Shown here: positions 1 to 5,990 of the stretch, one piece after another
Layout of the letters: every line of letters begins with the position of its first letter
Numbering within the stretch: the stretch's first letter is position 1
Origin: Actinomycetes bacterium
GTDB taxonomy: Bacteria > Actinomycetota > Acidimicrobiia > Acidimicrobiales > RAAP-2
DNA length: 6,461 nucleotides
Direction: 5' to 3'
Assembly: GCA_021787255.1 (NCBI GenBank)
Contig: JAJYMD010000068.1
Span: forward strand, 1-6,461
Program-made: the position numbers and the translations under genes
The notes under the pieces: generated by a model
Told to the model about the DNA's origin: nothing
Databases searched by the model: none
The model's input: the letters and a program-made list of their open reading frames with translations, nothing else

Positions 1-924
1 CGGCGGGCGCGCCGTGCCCTGACGATGGGCGCGACCGCGGTTGCCCTCGGCGCCGCGCTGACGATGGGTGCGACGGTGCTGGCGCCGTGGGCGCAGGCGA
101 CCACCACCCATCGACGGGCGGTGCACGGCGTCGTCACAGTCGAGGGCGCGAAAGTAGGCGTCGACGCGGGGCTCGCCGCGAAGGTCCCTGCTGCGGTGAA
201 GAAGACCGGTCTGGTGGACGTGACCTACAACGACGCCCCGCCCGACGAGCTGGTCGTCGGCAGTCGGCTCGTCGGCTGGGAGGTCGACCTGGGCAGGGCG
301 GTGGCGGCGACCCTCGGGGTCGGCTGGCACGCGATTGCCTCGGGGAACTTCACAGGGTTCATCCCAGGGCTCCAAAACGGTCGGTACAACACCTCGTTCA
401 CCTCGTTCATCTACACGCCTGCACGCGTGAAGGCGATCGACATCGTCACCTACTACGACGTGGGCACCGGCTTCGCGGTCCTGAAGGGCAGCCCGATCCA
501 CATCACCACCTTCACCGACCTGTGCGGCAAGAGCGTCGCGGTCATCGAGGGCTCCGCGTTCATCGAGCAGCTCCACGGTGTCGACCCGGCCTGCGCGAAG
601 AGGAAGCTCCCGCCGGTGAGGATCGCCACCTTCCCCTCGGACGCCGCCGCGGAGCTGGCGGTGACGAGCGGAAGGGACCAGATCTACTCGAGCTCGGAGG
701 ACCAGCTCGCCTGGCTCATCAAGGAGTCCCAGCACTCGTTGGTCCTGCAGCCGCTGAACTACCTGCCAACCCCCGAAGGTGCAGGTGTGGCAAAATCTGC
801 GAAGATCGCAGGGCTCGTGACCCAGGCGATGGACCATCTCATCGCGACCGGCGCGTACAAGAAGATCATGGAGCACTGGGGCATCTCCTACGGCCTCGTC
901 CCCGCTGCCCACCTCTACACCTAG
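1..924 (+). CDS. Polar amino-acid-type ABC transporter substrate-binding protein (5' end outside window)
   Basis: Extracytoplasmic binding protein of the SBP_bac_3 family, which captures a small polar solute and delivers it to the permease encoded next. Numbering is from the ATG at 25. The frame is open to the window edge and reads RRARRALT before that ATG, so the real start is probably upstream: the ATG at 25 would give a signal peptide without a charged n-region. A hydrophobic Ala/Gly-rich core ends near AQA (23-25), a likely signal peptidase site; no lipobox cysteine is seen. Family features are the ligand-lobe stretch GWEVDLGRAVAATLGV (84-99), NGRYNTSFTSF (118-128), TPARVKAIDIVTYYD (131-145) and the second lobe with LCGKSVAVIEGS (166-177). 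Cys167 and Cys190 could form the disulfide common in actinobacterial members. The C-terminus ends normally at about 299 residues. The exact substrate is unknown. Arg134 in the TPAR segment is the sort of residue that contacts a carboxylate, but this is inference. Confidence 0.93.
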   Translation, partial: RRARRALTMGATAVALGAALTMGATVLAPWAQATTTHRRAVHGVVTVEGAKVGVDAGLAAKVPAAVKKTGLVDVTYNDAPPDELVVGSRLVGWEVDLGRAVAATLGVGWHAIASGNFTGFIPGLQNGRYNTSFTSFIYTPARVKAIDIVTYYDVGTGFAVLKGSPIHITTFTDLCGKSVAVIEGSAFIEQLHGVDPACAKRKLPPVRIATFPSDAAAELAVTSGRDQIYSSSEDQLAWLIKESQHSLVLQPLNYLPTPEGAGVAKSAKIAGLVTQAMDHLIATGAYKKIMEHWGISYGLVPAAHLYT

Positions 925-938
925 ACCCCGAAGGGGTT
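925..938 (+). terminator. Small stem-loop between binding-protein and permease genes (possible attenuator)
   Basis: Immediately after the TAG stop (922-924), ACCCC at 925-929 pairs with GGGGT at 933-937 around a GAA loop, and is followed by TTCTTC. It has a short 5-bp stem and no long T-run, so it is at most a leaky terminator or an mRNA-stabilising 3' end. Such elements are known between binding-protein and permease genes, where the binding protein is needed in excess. Confidence 0.25.
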
Positions 939-970
939 CTTCGCGTGCCAGAGGAGGCGCACCGTCGTCC

Positions 971-2023
971 GTGGCAACCGGACCCGAGGTGCGTGCCGGT
1001 CTCCGTGACGCAGCGCCGTCCGCCGACGAGCTGAGCGCCGCGCCGGGCGAGCCGCTCGGGCCGTCCGCGGGTGGCGGCGGCACGCGCGTTCCCGGGTGGA
1101 GTCGAGCCGATTTCTCCGCGTTGGTCCGCAGGCCGGCGCGCTGGACGGTGGTCGCGGTCGCGTTGGTGCTCCTCGCGATGCTTGGCCACCTGCTCGTGAC
1201 CTCGAGCAGCCTGCAGTGGAGCGTCGTCGGGCACTGGTTCGTGAACGGCGGGATCCTCTCGGGGCTGGTCCGCACCCTCTACCTGACCGCGGCGGCAATG
1301 GTGATCGGGATCGTCGGGGGCACCGTGCTCGCCCTCATGCGGCTCTCGAAGAGCTGGGTGCTCCAGAGCGCGGCGTCCGTCTACATCTGGTTCTTCCGCG
1401 GGACGCCCCTCCTCGTCCAGATCCTCTTCTGGTTCAACATCGCCTCGTTCGTGCCTCGCATCTCGATCGGGATCCCTTTTGGACCGAGCTTCGCGTCGGC
1501 GAGCACCAACGCACTGGTGACGACCCTCGTGGCCGCGCTGCTGGGTCTCGGGCTGAACGAGGCCGCCTACATGTCGGAGATCGTGCGGGCCGGCATCGTC
1601 TCGGTGGACGCTGGACAGACCGAGGCCGCGCTGGCGCTCGGCATGACCAAGCGGTTGACGTTCCGGCGGATCGTCCTGCCGCAGGCGATGCGGATCATCA
1701 TCCCGCCAACGGGCAACCAGACGATCGGGATGCTGAAGGGGACGAGCCTGGTGAGCGTCATCTCGCTGCCGGAGCTGCTCTACTCGGTCCAGGAGGTCTA
1801 CGCCCGGAATTTCGAGACCATCCCACTGCTCGTCGTCGCAAGCCTGTGGTACCTCATCGTGACGAGCGTCTTGTCGGTCGGCCAGCATTTCGTGGAGCGC
1901 CGGTTCCGCCGCGGCCACGAGCGCAACGCGAAGACGACGTTGCGCGGGCGCCTGCGCTCACGCCCGCAGTCGATCGACGCGTCCGGCAACGACGTCGAGA
2001 TGCAGGCGGGCGTGCACTTCTAG
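971..2023 (+). CDS. Polar amino-acid ABC transporter permease (HisM/GlnP family)
   Basis: Inner-membrane channel subunit of the importer, probably a homodimer because only one permease gene is present. The GTG start at 971 follows GAGGAGG (951-957) at a longish 13-nt gap. Residues 1-56 form an unusually long, Pro/Gly/Ala-rich cytoplasmic tail. Hydrophobic segments are then seen near 57-77, 97-123, 135-160, 178-200 and 283-305. [13 protein letters not shown] (98-110) and [15 protein letters not shown] (141-155) are hallmarks of amino-acid permeases. The EAA loop that docks on the ATPase is clear at about 203-239, with [13 protein letters not shown] (213-225) and LPQA (236-239). The last about 40 residues are a basic, hydrophilic tail. 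The TAG stop sits inside a short tandem duplication; without it the frame would run 17 codons further to TGA at 2072-2074, overlapping the ATPase start (see findings). The binding-protein gene is 46 bp upstream and the ATPase 47 bp downstream. Confidence 0.93.
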   Translation: MATGPEVRAGLRDAAPSADELSAAPGEPLGPSAGGGGTRVPGWSRADFSALVRRPARWTVVAVALVLLAMLGHLLVTSSSLQWSVVGHWFVNGGILSGLVRTLYLTAAAMVIGIVGGTVLALMRLSKSWVLQSAASVYIWFFRGTPLLVQILFWFNIASFVPRISIGIPFGPSFASASTNALVTTLVAALLGLGLNEAAYMSEIVRAGIVSVDAGQTEAALALGMTKRLTFRRIVLPQAMRIIIPPTGNQTIGMLKGTSLVSVISLPELLYSVQEVYARNFETIPLLVVASLWYLIVTSVLSVGQHFVERRFRRGHERNAKTTLRGRLRSRPQSIDASGNDVEMQAGVHF

Positions 2024-2042
2024 GGCAGCGTGCACTTCCAGG
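2010..2042 (+). repeat. Imperfect direct repeat, 15 bp at an 18-bp period, spanning the permease stop codon
   Basis: GCGTGCACTTCTAGG (2010-2024) and GCGTGCACTTCCAGG (2028-2042) match at 14 of 15 positions, offset by exactly 18 bp (6 codons). The single difference is T2021 versus C2039, the first base of the permease stop (TAG) versus an in-frame CAG. It looks like a small tandem duplication that has diverged at one base. Confidence 0.85.
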
Positions 2043-2056
2043 ACGAAAGGAGACGC

Positions 2057-2063
2057 AAGGAGG
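2057..2063 (+). promoter_or_regulatory. Ribosome binding site that fixes the ATPase GTG start
   Basis: AAGGAGG at 2057-2063 lies 7 nt before GTG 2071, an ideal spacing. The same reading frame is open far upstream (from about 1096, antisense-like and Arg-rich), so this site and the onset of conserved sequence decide the true start. GTG 2064 and ATG 2066 are in other frames. Confidence 0.8.
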
Positions 2064-2070
2064 TGATGAC

Positions 2071-2928
2071 GTGACGACGAGCGCGCCGGTTCGGGTCGAA
2101 CCGGCAGAAGAGCCGATCCTGCGCATCGAGGCGCTCGAGAAGTCCTTCGGGAGCACCGTCGTCCTGCGCGGCGTCAGCCTGGAGGTCCGGCTCGGGGAGG
2201 TGCTCTGCATCATCGGCCCCTCGGGGTCGGGCAAGAGCACGATGCTGCGCTGCATCAACTACCTCGAGCGCCCGTCCGCCGGGCGGATCTACGTGGACGG
2301 TCAGCTCATCGGCGCTCGTCTCGAGAGAGGAAGGCTCGTCGAGCTCTCCGCCAACGAGCTGGCCGCTCAGCGCCAGCAGATCGGGATGGTGTTCCAGAGC
2401 TTCAACCTCTTCCCCCACATGACCGCCCTGGGCAACGTCATGGAGGCACCGATCAGGGTCAAGATGGAGCCGAAGGCGGAGGTCGAGCGACGCGCGCGTG
2501 AGCTGCTCGTCCGGGTCGGGCTCGCCGACAAGGCAGACGCCTTTCCGGTCCAGCTCTCAGGTGGCCAGCAGCAGCGCGTCGCCATCGCCCGTGCCCTCGC
2601 CATGCGCCCCAAGCTGATGCTCTTCGACGAGCCGACGTCTGCGCTCGATCCCGAGATCGTCGGCGAGGTGCTCGACGTCATGCGGGGGCTCGCGACCGAC
2701 GGGATGACGATGGTCGTCGTCACCCACGAGATGGGGTTCGCTCGCGAGGTCAGCGACAGGGTGGTCTTCATGGACGGGGGAGTCATCGTGGAGTCGGGCA
2801 GTCCCGACCAGGTCCTCGTCCACCCGAGCCACCCGCGCACGCGCCAGTTCCTCTCGCGCATCACCGGTGCCGAGGTCGCCGACCAGGTGGAGGAGCACGC
2901 TGCGCCGAGCGCTCGAGGAGGCGGATGA
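2071..2928 (+). CDS. Polar amino-acid ABC transporter ATP-binding protein (GlnQ/HisP family)
   Basis: Cytoplasmic ATPase that powers the importer. At 285 residues it is slightly longer than the usual 240-260, owing to a short N-terminal extension (about 15 residues) and a hydrophilic C-terminal tail (about 265-285). All nucleotide-binding motifs are intact: Walker [10 protein letters not shown] (49-57), Q-loop Gln109 in [12 protein letters not shown], signature [15 protein letters not shown] (162-176), Walker [15 protein letters not shown] (182-195), and H-loop His219 in [21 protein letters not shown] and [10 protein letters not shown] are typical of the amino-acid (PAAT) subfamily. An insert around 82-96 ([15 protein letters not shown]) lies where many family members have a similar acidic/basic loop. 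The start is GTG 2071, set by the SD at 2057-2063. Its TGA (2926-2928) overlaps the next start codon, so translation of the downstream oxidoreductase is likely coupled. The protein looks fully functional. Confidence 0.96.
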   Translation: MTTSAPVRVEPAEEPILRIEALEKSFGSTVVLRGVSLEVRLGEVLCIIGPSGSGKSTMLRCINYLERPSAGRIYVDGQLIGARLERGRLVELSANELAAQRQQIGMVFQSFNLFPHMTALGNVMEAPIRVKMEPKAEVERRARELLVRVGLADKADAFPVQLSGGQQQRVAIARALAMRPKLMLFDEPTSALDPEIVGEVLDVMRGLATDGMTMVVVTHEMGFAREVSDRVVFMDGGVIVESGSPDQVLVHPSHPRTRQFLSRITGAEVADQVEEHAAPSARGGG

Positions 2929-3821
2929 TGAGGATCGGGGCGAAGGTGCCGAACAGCGGTCCGCTCCCCGCAGAGCGCGGGATCGCTGCCATGGCCGCGG
3001 AGCTCGAGGACGCGGGGTTCGAGTCGCTGTGGGTGAGTGACCACGTCGTCATGACCGAGCGGATCGAGTCGCGCTACCCCTTCGCCGCCGACGGGAAGGT
3101 CACGTGGCCCTCGGACACGCCCTACGTGGATGCCATGGTCGCGCTCGCCGCGATCGCGACTGCCACCCGCCGCGCGGTCATCGGCACGGCGGTGCTCGTC
3201 CTGCCCCAACGCCACCCTGTCGTCCTCGCCAAGCAGGCGGCCTCTATCGACGTCATGAGCGGCGGGCGGCTGGTGCTCGGCGTGGGGGCGGGGTGGCTCG
3301 CCGAGGAGTTCGAGGCGTTGAACGTGCCCTTCGCCTCTCGTGGGAGCCGGTTCGTGGAGTGGATGGAGCTCCTGAGGGCCTGCTGGACGGGCGCGCCCGC
3401 TCCATTCGAGGGCCAGCATTACACGCTGCCCCCGGGCGTGTGCTGCCTCCCGCGACCCGCGCACCACGTCCCGCTCCTCGTGGGCGGCCACTCCAAGGTG
3501 GCCTGGCGGCGCGCCGGGGCGCTCGGCGACGGCTGGCTGGCGCACCAGTCCGCGACTGCGCTCGACGTGGAGGAGCTGCGCGCGGGCATCGCCGTGAGCC
3601 AGGACGCCGCCGTCGGTGTGGGTCGCGACCCAGAGAGGCTCTGGACCACCCTGCGCATCATCGACTCGGCGACGCGCGCCGGGGTCGTCGCCGGCACCCT
3701 TGCGGCGCTCGCCGAAGCCGGCGTGGACGAGGTGGTGGTGGACACCGACTGGACGACGCCAGGCGCCGCGGCCGCGACCTTCAGCGCGCTCGCCGCGGCG
3801 AGGGAGGAGGTCGGCCGATGA
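2928..3821 (+). CDS. LLM-class F420-type oxidoreductase (luciferase-like TIM barrel)
   Basis: Soluble TIM-barrel flavin/F420 enzyme of the bacterial-luciferase-like family. Members oxidise or reduce small organics using F420 or FMN. Numbering is from ATG 2928 (297 aa). Visible landmarks are [11 protein letters not shown] (30-40), the block [20 protein letters not shown] (110-129), LLVGGHS (183-189) and GALGDGW (197-203), all as in the F420-dependent LLM subgroup common in actinomycetes. The cofactor choice is therefore inferred from similarity. Two starts are possible: ATG 2925 gives a 4-bp ATGA overlap but only 3 nt from AGGAGG (2916-2921), while ATG 2928 gives a TGATG junction with 6-nt spacing and is preferred. 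Being translationally coupled to an ABC importer suggests it acts on the imported compound or its first product. The substrate is not evident; alternatives include an FMN-dependent monooxygenase. Confidence 0.88.
   Translation: MRIGAKVPNSGPLPAERGIAAMAAELEDAGFESLWVSDHVVMTERIESRYPFAADGKVTWPSDTPYVDAMVALAAIATATRRAVIGTAVLVLPQRHPVVLAKQAASIDVMSGGRLVLGVGAGWLAEEFEALNVPFASRGSRFVEWMELLRACWTGAPAPFEGQHYTLPPGVCCLPRPAHHVPLLVGGHSKVAWRRAGALGDGWLAHQSATALDVEELRAGIAVSQDAAVGVGRDPERLWTTLRIIDSATRAGVVAGTLAALAEAGVDEVVVDTDWTTPGAAAATFSALAAAREEVGR
3802..3810 (+). promoter_or_regulatory. Strong ribosome binding site for the cupin gene
   Basis: GGGAGGAGG at 3802-3810, inside the end of the oxidoreductase gene and 7 nt before ATG 3818. 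It decides the start within a frame that is open and Arg-rich from about 3104. Confidence 0.75.
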
Positions 3822-4210
3822 GCCACGACGACGCAGTCGCCCTCCCTCCTGGCGCGCAGCTCGCGCGGGCGGGTGCGGGGGACCTGCTGGAGGAGCCGAC
3901 GAACGCCGCGCAGGTCCGGCCGATCGTCCGGTTCTCCGAGGGGTCGTCGTCGACGAGCGTCACCTGGGTGGCGATCGACGGGCGTCACCGGCAGCTCTCC
4001 TCTCGGCGCTCCACGCGTTGCTACTACGTGCTCTCGGGCGAGCTCACGTTCCTGCTCACCCCCGGGCCGCCGCTCGTCCTGCGCACTGGCGACGCGCTCG
4101 TGGTCCCGAGAGGTACCGAGTACCGGTTCGAGGGGACCGCGACGTACCTCGTGATGAACACCCCGGCGTTCGAGCCAGGTGACGACGAGTACGCAGACGA
4201 GCACGCATAG
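3818..4210 (+). CDS. Small cupin-domain protein lacking the usual metal ligands
   Basis: Single-domain beta-barrel protein of 130 residues. The cupin core runs from about residue 45 to 115: a first motif ending in [15 protein letters not shown] (66-80), then [17 protein letters not shown] (88-104) and VMNTPAF (112-118). In metal cupins the first motif has HxHxxxE before the YYVLxG strand and the second has a His after PxG. Here the aligned positions are Ser61, Arg63, Arg67 and Tyr102, so no metal ligand remains. This suggests a small-molecule-binding, isomerase-like or structural role rather than a dioxygenase; that is inference. Start ATG 3818 overlaps the oxidoreductase TGA by 4 bp (ATGA) and has an excellent SD, so the two proteins are co-translated. 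The C-terminus (about 119-130) is acidic. No specific activity can be named. Confidence 0.85.
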   Translation: MSHDDAVALPPGAQLARAGAGDLLEEPTNAAQVRPIVRFSEGSSSTSVTWVAIDGRHRQLSSRRSTRCYYVLSGELTFLLTPGPPLVLRTGDALVVPRGTEYRFEGTATYLVMNTPAFEPGDDEYADEHA

Positions 4211-4239
4211 GGCTGCCTCGGCGAGCTGGGAGCGGCGCG

Positions 4240-4270
4240 GGCTCGGCCGGCGGCTCCCCGGAGCCGAGCC
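4240..4270. terminator. GC-rich hairpin in the convergent spacer, possible bidirectional terminator
   Basis: The 69-bp gap between the cupin stop and the SDR stop holds two mutually exclusive stems: GGCTCGG (4240-4246) with CCGAGCC (4264-4270), or CGGCTC (4251-4256) with GAGCCG (4261-4266) around CCCG. There is no T-tract on either side, so intrinsic termination is uncertain. The location between converging operons is what supports the call. Confidence 0.4.
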
Positions 4271-4279
4271 AGGGTGGGG

Positions 4280-5044
4280 TCAGCGGACGTACGCTGCCCC
4301 GTTGATGTCCAGCGTCGCGCCGGAGAGGTGCCGGCACAGCCCGCTCGCGGCGAACGCCACCAGGTTCGCGACCTCGACGGGTGGCACCATCTCGCCGAGC
4401 GGGAGGATCGCCTTGACCGCGTCCTCGCCGCCGCGCGTGGTGGCGGCGATCTCTGACATACGGGTCCTCACGATCCCCGGCGCGATGACGTAGGCGAGCA
4501 CACCGTCTTTCGCGTGGTTCCTCGCGATGGTCTGGGTCATGGCCCGGATGGCCGCTTTGCTCGCCGCGTAGGCGGTGAGCTGGGGGATCGCCGAGCCCTG
4601 TTCGGCGACCCAGCTCGACATGGTCACGATGACCCCGCCGCCGGTCTCACGGAAGTGCCGCACCGCCTCGCGCATCAGGTCGGCCGGCTCTTTGACGTTG
4701 ACCTGGAGCACGTGGTCCCAGGTGGCGTCCCAGTGCGCGTCGTCCGCGTCGATCGGGGTTTCGGGCATCACCCCGGCGTTGAGGACGACCACGTCCACGC
4801 GGCCTCGCCACGCCACTGCCTTCGCCCACAGCTCGCGTCCGGACCCAGGAACGGCGAAGTCGGACTCCACGAGCAGCTTGCGCTCGGCCGGGACGTCCCG
4901 GGTCGCCTCCTGCGCGCCGACCCCGTGCTCTCCGTAGTGGGCCACGAGGCAGGCGCCGGCCGCGCCGAGGACCGTCGCGGTCGCGGCCCCGATGCCCCGA
5001 GAGGCACCCGTGAGCAGCACGGTCTTGCCGCTGAGGTCGATCAT
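4280..5044 (-). CDS. Short-chain dehydrogenase/reductase, NADP-type (distal gene of minus-strand pair)
   Basis: Classical SDR of 254 residues, a soluble NAD(P)-dependent alcohol/ketone oxidoreductase. It shows the glycine motif TGASRGIG (12-19), LNAG (88-91), Asn116 in QVNVKEP, catalytic serine in TMSSW (141-145) and Tyr159-xxx-Lys163 in YAASK, so the catalytic tetrad is complete. Arg17 in the glycine motif and a non-acidic residue (Tyr37) after the second strand favour NADP(H), as in FabG-like enzymes. The C-terminus has LSGATLDINGAAYV (240-253), usual for the family. Start ATG (5044-5042) is supported by AAGGAAG with AGGA at 5056-5053, 8 nt away. The frame is open further upstream, but that part is a shadow of the other SDR. 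It lies 101 bp downstream of that SDR, behind three tandem repeats. The substrate is unknown; a step after the oxidoreductase or the Fe-S dehydrogenase is possible. Confidence 0.92.
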   Translation of the reverse strand: MIDLSGKTVLLTGASRGIGAATATVLGAAGACLVAHYGEHGVGAQEATRDVPAERKLLVESDFAVPGSGRELWAKAVAWRGRVDVVVLNAGVMPETPIDADDAHWDATWDHVLQVNVKEPADLMREAVRHFRETGGGVIVTMSSWVAEQGSAIPQLTAYAASKAAIRAMTQTIARNHAKDGVLAYVIAPGIVRTRMSEIAATTRGGEDAVKAILPLGEMVPPVEVANLVAFAASGLCRHLSGATLDINGAAYVR

Positions 5045-5057
5045 TCGTCGCTTCCTT

Positions 5058-5103
5058 TCTCGACGTGTGGCCTTCTGGACGTGTGGATGGTCTCGACGTG
5101 TGG
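5058..5103. repeat. Three tandem 13-bp direct repeats in the inter-SDR gap
   Basis: TCTCGACGTGTGG at 5058-5070 and 5091-5103 are identical, and TCTGGACGTGTGG at 5074-5086 differs by one base. The offsets are 16 and 17 bp. In the direction of SDR transcription the unit is CCACACGTC(G/C)AGA. The last unit abuts the SD of the distal SDR gene (5053-5056). The placement suggests a regulator-binding array or an mRNA leader element for that gene; the function is inferred. Confidence 0.8.
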
Positions 5104-5145
5104 ACGGGGAGGATCGCGCATGTGCTGGACCGGGCGCCTGTTCGC

Positions 5146-5913
5146 TCAGAGGACTCCGGCGTCCACGGCGAGCAGCTGCCCGGTGATCCCCGACGCGAGG
5201 TCGCTCGCCAAGAAGAGCACCGCGTTCGCCACCTCTTCCGCCGTGACCACCCTCCCGAGCGCGGTCGTGGCGCCGACGAGACGCAAGGCTTCCTCGACCG
5301 GAGGACCTCCCTGGGCCGCGCGGGAGGCCATACGGGACAGGAGCGCGTCGGTGGCGACCGGGCCCGGGCCGACGGCGTTCACCCGGATCCCCTCGCGCCC
5401 TGCGTCGAGCGCCACCGAGCGCACGAGCCCCACGACGGCATGCTTGCTCGCGACGTACGACGCGAGGTGCGGGTCGCCCTTCCAACCGTTGACCGACGAC
5501 ATCACCACGATCGATCCCCGCCGCTCGCGGCGCATGGCTCTCACGGCCTCTCGCACCGTGAGCATCACCCCGCGCGTGTTCACCGCGAACACCGCGTCCC
5601 ACTGCGCGGGGTCGATCTCCGAGGTGGCGGTCCACGCAGGGACGATGCCGGCGTTGGCCACGACGACATCGGGGACACCGACGCGCGAGGCCACCTCGGC
5701 GAACGCACGCTCGAGCGACGCCGCATCCCGGACGTCGGCGGTGACGGGCGCCCACCCGGCGGGCAGTGCCCCAGGGGTTGGCTCCACGAGGTCCACGACC
5801 GCGCCCGACGCACCGGCGTCCGCGAACCTCCCGGCGATCGCCGCCCCGAGCCCCGCCGCGCCACCGGTGACCAGCGCAACCCTGCCCGCCAGGAGGCCAG
5901 GTCCCGCGGTCAT
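5146..5913 (-). CDS. Short-chain dehydrogenase/reductase, NAD-type (promoter-proximal gene)
   Basis: Second classical SDR, 255 residues. Motifs are TGGAAGLG (16-23), the acidic pocket D60-V61 in TADVRD, ANAG (86-89), Asn112 in AVNTRG, serine in VMSSVNG (137-143), Tyr153-xxx-Lys157 in YVASK, and the PG-containing stretch VGPGPVATD (181-189) that follows the active site. Asp41 at the end of the second strand predicts NAD(H) preference, unlike the neighbouring SDR. The C-terminal GITGQLLAVDAGVL (242-255) resembles the usual ITG..L.VDGG ending with Ala in place of the first Gly. The ATG start is at 5913-5911, with AGGA at 5926-5923, 9 nt away. That SD lies at the edge of a long inverted repeat (5924-5959), so both transcription and ribosome access could be controlled there. 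It is the first gene of the minus-strand unit and divergent from the Fe-S protein gene. It is probably a dehydrogenase for a hydroxylated intermediate, but the substrate is unknown. Confidence 0.93.
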   Translation of the reverse strand: MTAGPGLLAGRVALVTGGAAGLGAAIAGRFADAGASGAVVDLVEPTPGALPAGWAPVTADVRDAASLERAFAEVASRVGVPDVVVANAGIVPAWTATSEIDPAQWDAVFAVNTRGVMLTVREAVRAMRRERRGSIVVMSSVNGWKGDPHLASYVASKHAVVGLVRSVALDAGREGIRVNAVGPGPVATDALLSRMASRAAQGGPPVEEALRLVGATTALGRVVTAEEVANAVLFLASDLASGITGQLLAVDAGVL

Positions 5914-5923
5914 GACGCGACAT

Positions 5924-5959
5924 CCTCGAGCGGGGAACCGAGCGGTTCACGGCTCGAGG
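5924..5959. promoter_or_regulatory. Nested inverted repeat between divergent genes, likely operator or leader hairpin
   Basis: CCTCGAGC (5924-5931) pairs with GCTCGAGG (5952-5959), and GAACCG (5935-5940) pairs with CGGTTC (5943-5948). Both dyads share the same centre (between 5941 and 5942), so 15 of 18 symmetric pairs match across 36 bp. It fills about half of the 77-bp divergent spacer and overlaps the SD of the minus-strand SDR. It could be an operator for a dimeric or tetrameric regulator, or an RNA hairpin in the SDR leader that hides its SD. Confidence 0.65.
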
Positions 5960-5978
5960 TCGTGACCGAGGCGGTCGT

Positions 5979-5984
5979 TACCAT
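5979..5984 (+). promoter_or_regulatory. Candidate -10 element for a leaderless [2Fe-2S] gene
   Basis: TACCAT fits TANNNT and ends 6 nt before GTG 5991, the spacing expected if transcription begins at the start codon itself, as is common in actinomycetes. No well-placed SD precedes 5991 (only GAGG at 5985-5988, too close). No convincing -35 is seen. Weak call. Confidence 0.3.
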
Positions 5985-5990
5985 GAGGCC

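Noticed and set aside
388..414. Repeated CCTCGTTCA within the binding-protein gene
   Set aside because: Explained by the coding of the conserved TSFTSF stretch; no sign of a mobile or regulatory repeat.
866..1918. 350-codon minus-strand open frame opposite the permease
   Set aside because: Composed of Arg/His/Asp-rich sequence typical of the antisense of GC-rich genes, with no domain. The opposite strand encodes a clear permease.
1096..2070. Arg/Asp-rich N-terminal extension of the ATPase reading frame
   Set aside because: It overlaps the conserved permease in another frame, has a shadow-like composition and no motif. The SD at 2057-2063 and the family start place the ATPase at 2071.
2367..3545. 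392-codon minus-strand open frame opposite the ATPase and oxidoreductase
   Set aside because: It spans two well-conserved plus-strand genes and shows no recognisable domain; a codon-bias shadow.
5045..5950. Possible SDR-SDR fusion, because one minus-strand frame is open from 5950 to 4280
   Set aside because: The upstream part is a different frame from the real promoter-proximal SDR and is Arg/Gly shadow sequence. Each SDR has its own start, SD and stop.
4514..5965. 483-codon plus-strand open frame opposite both SDRs
   Set aside because: Ser/Thr/Arg/Pro-rich antisense frame running through two complete SDR genes and their spacer, with no motif or matching SD.
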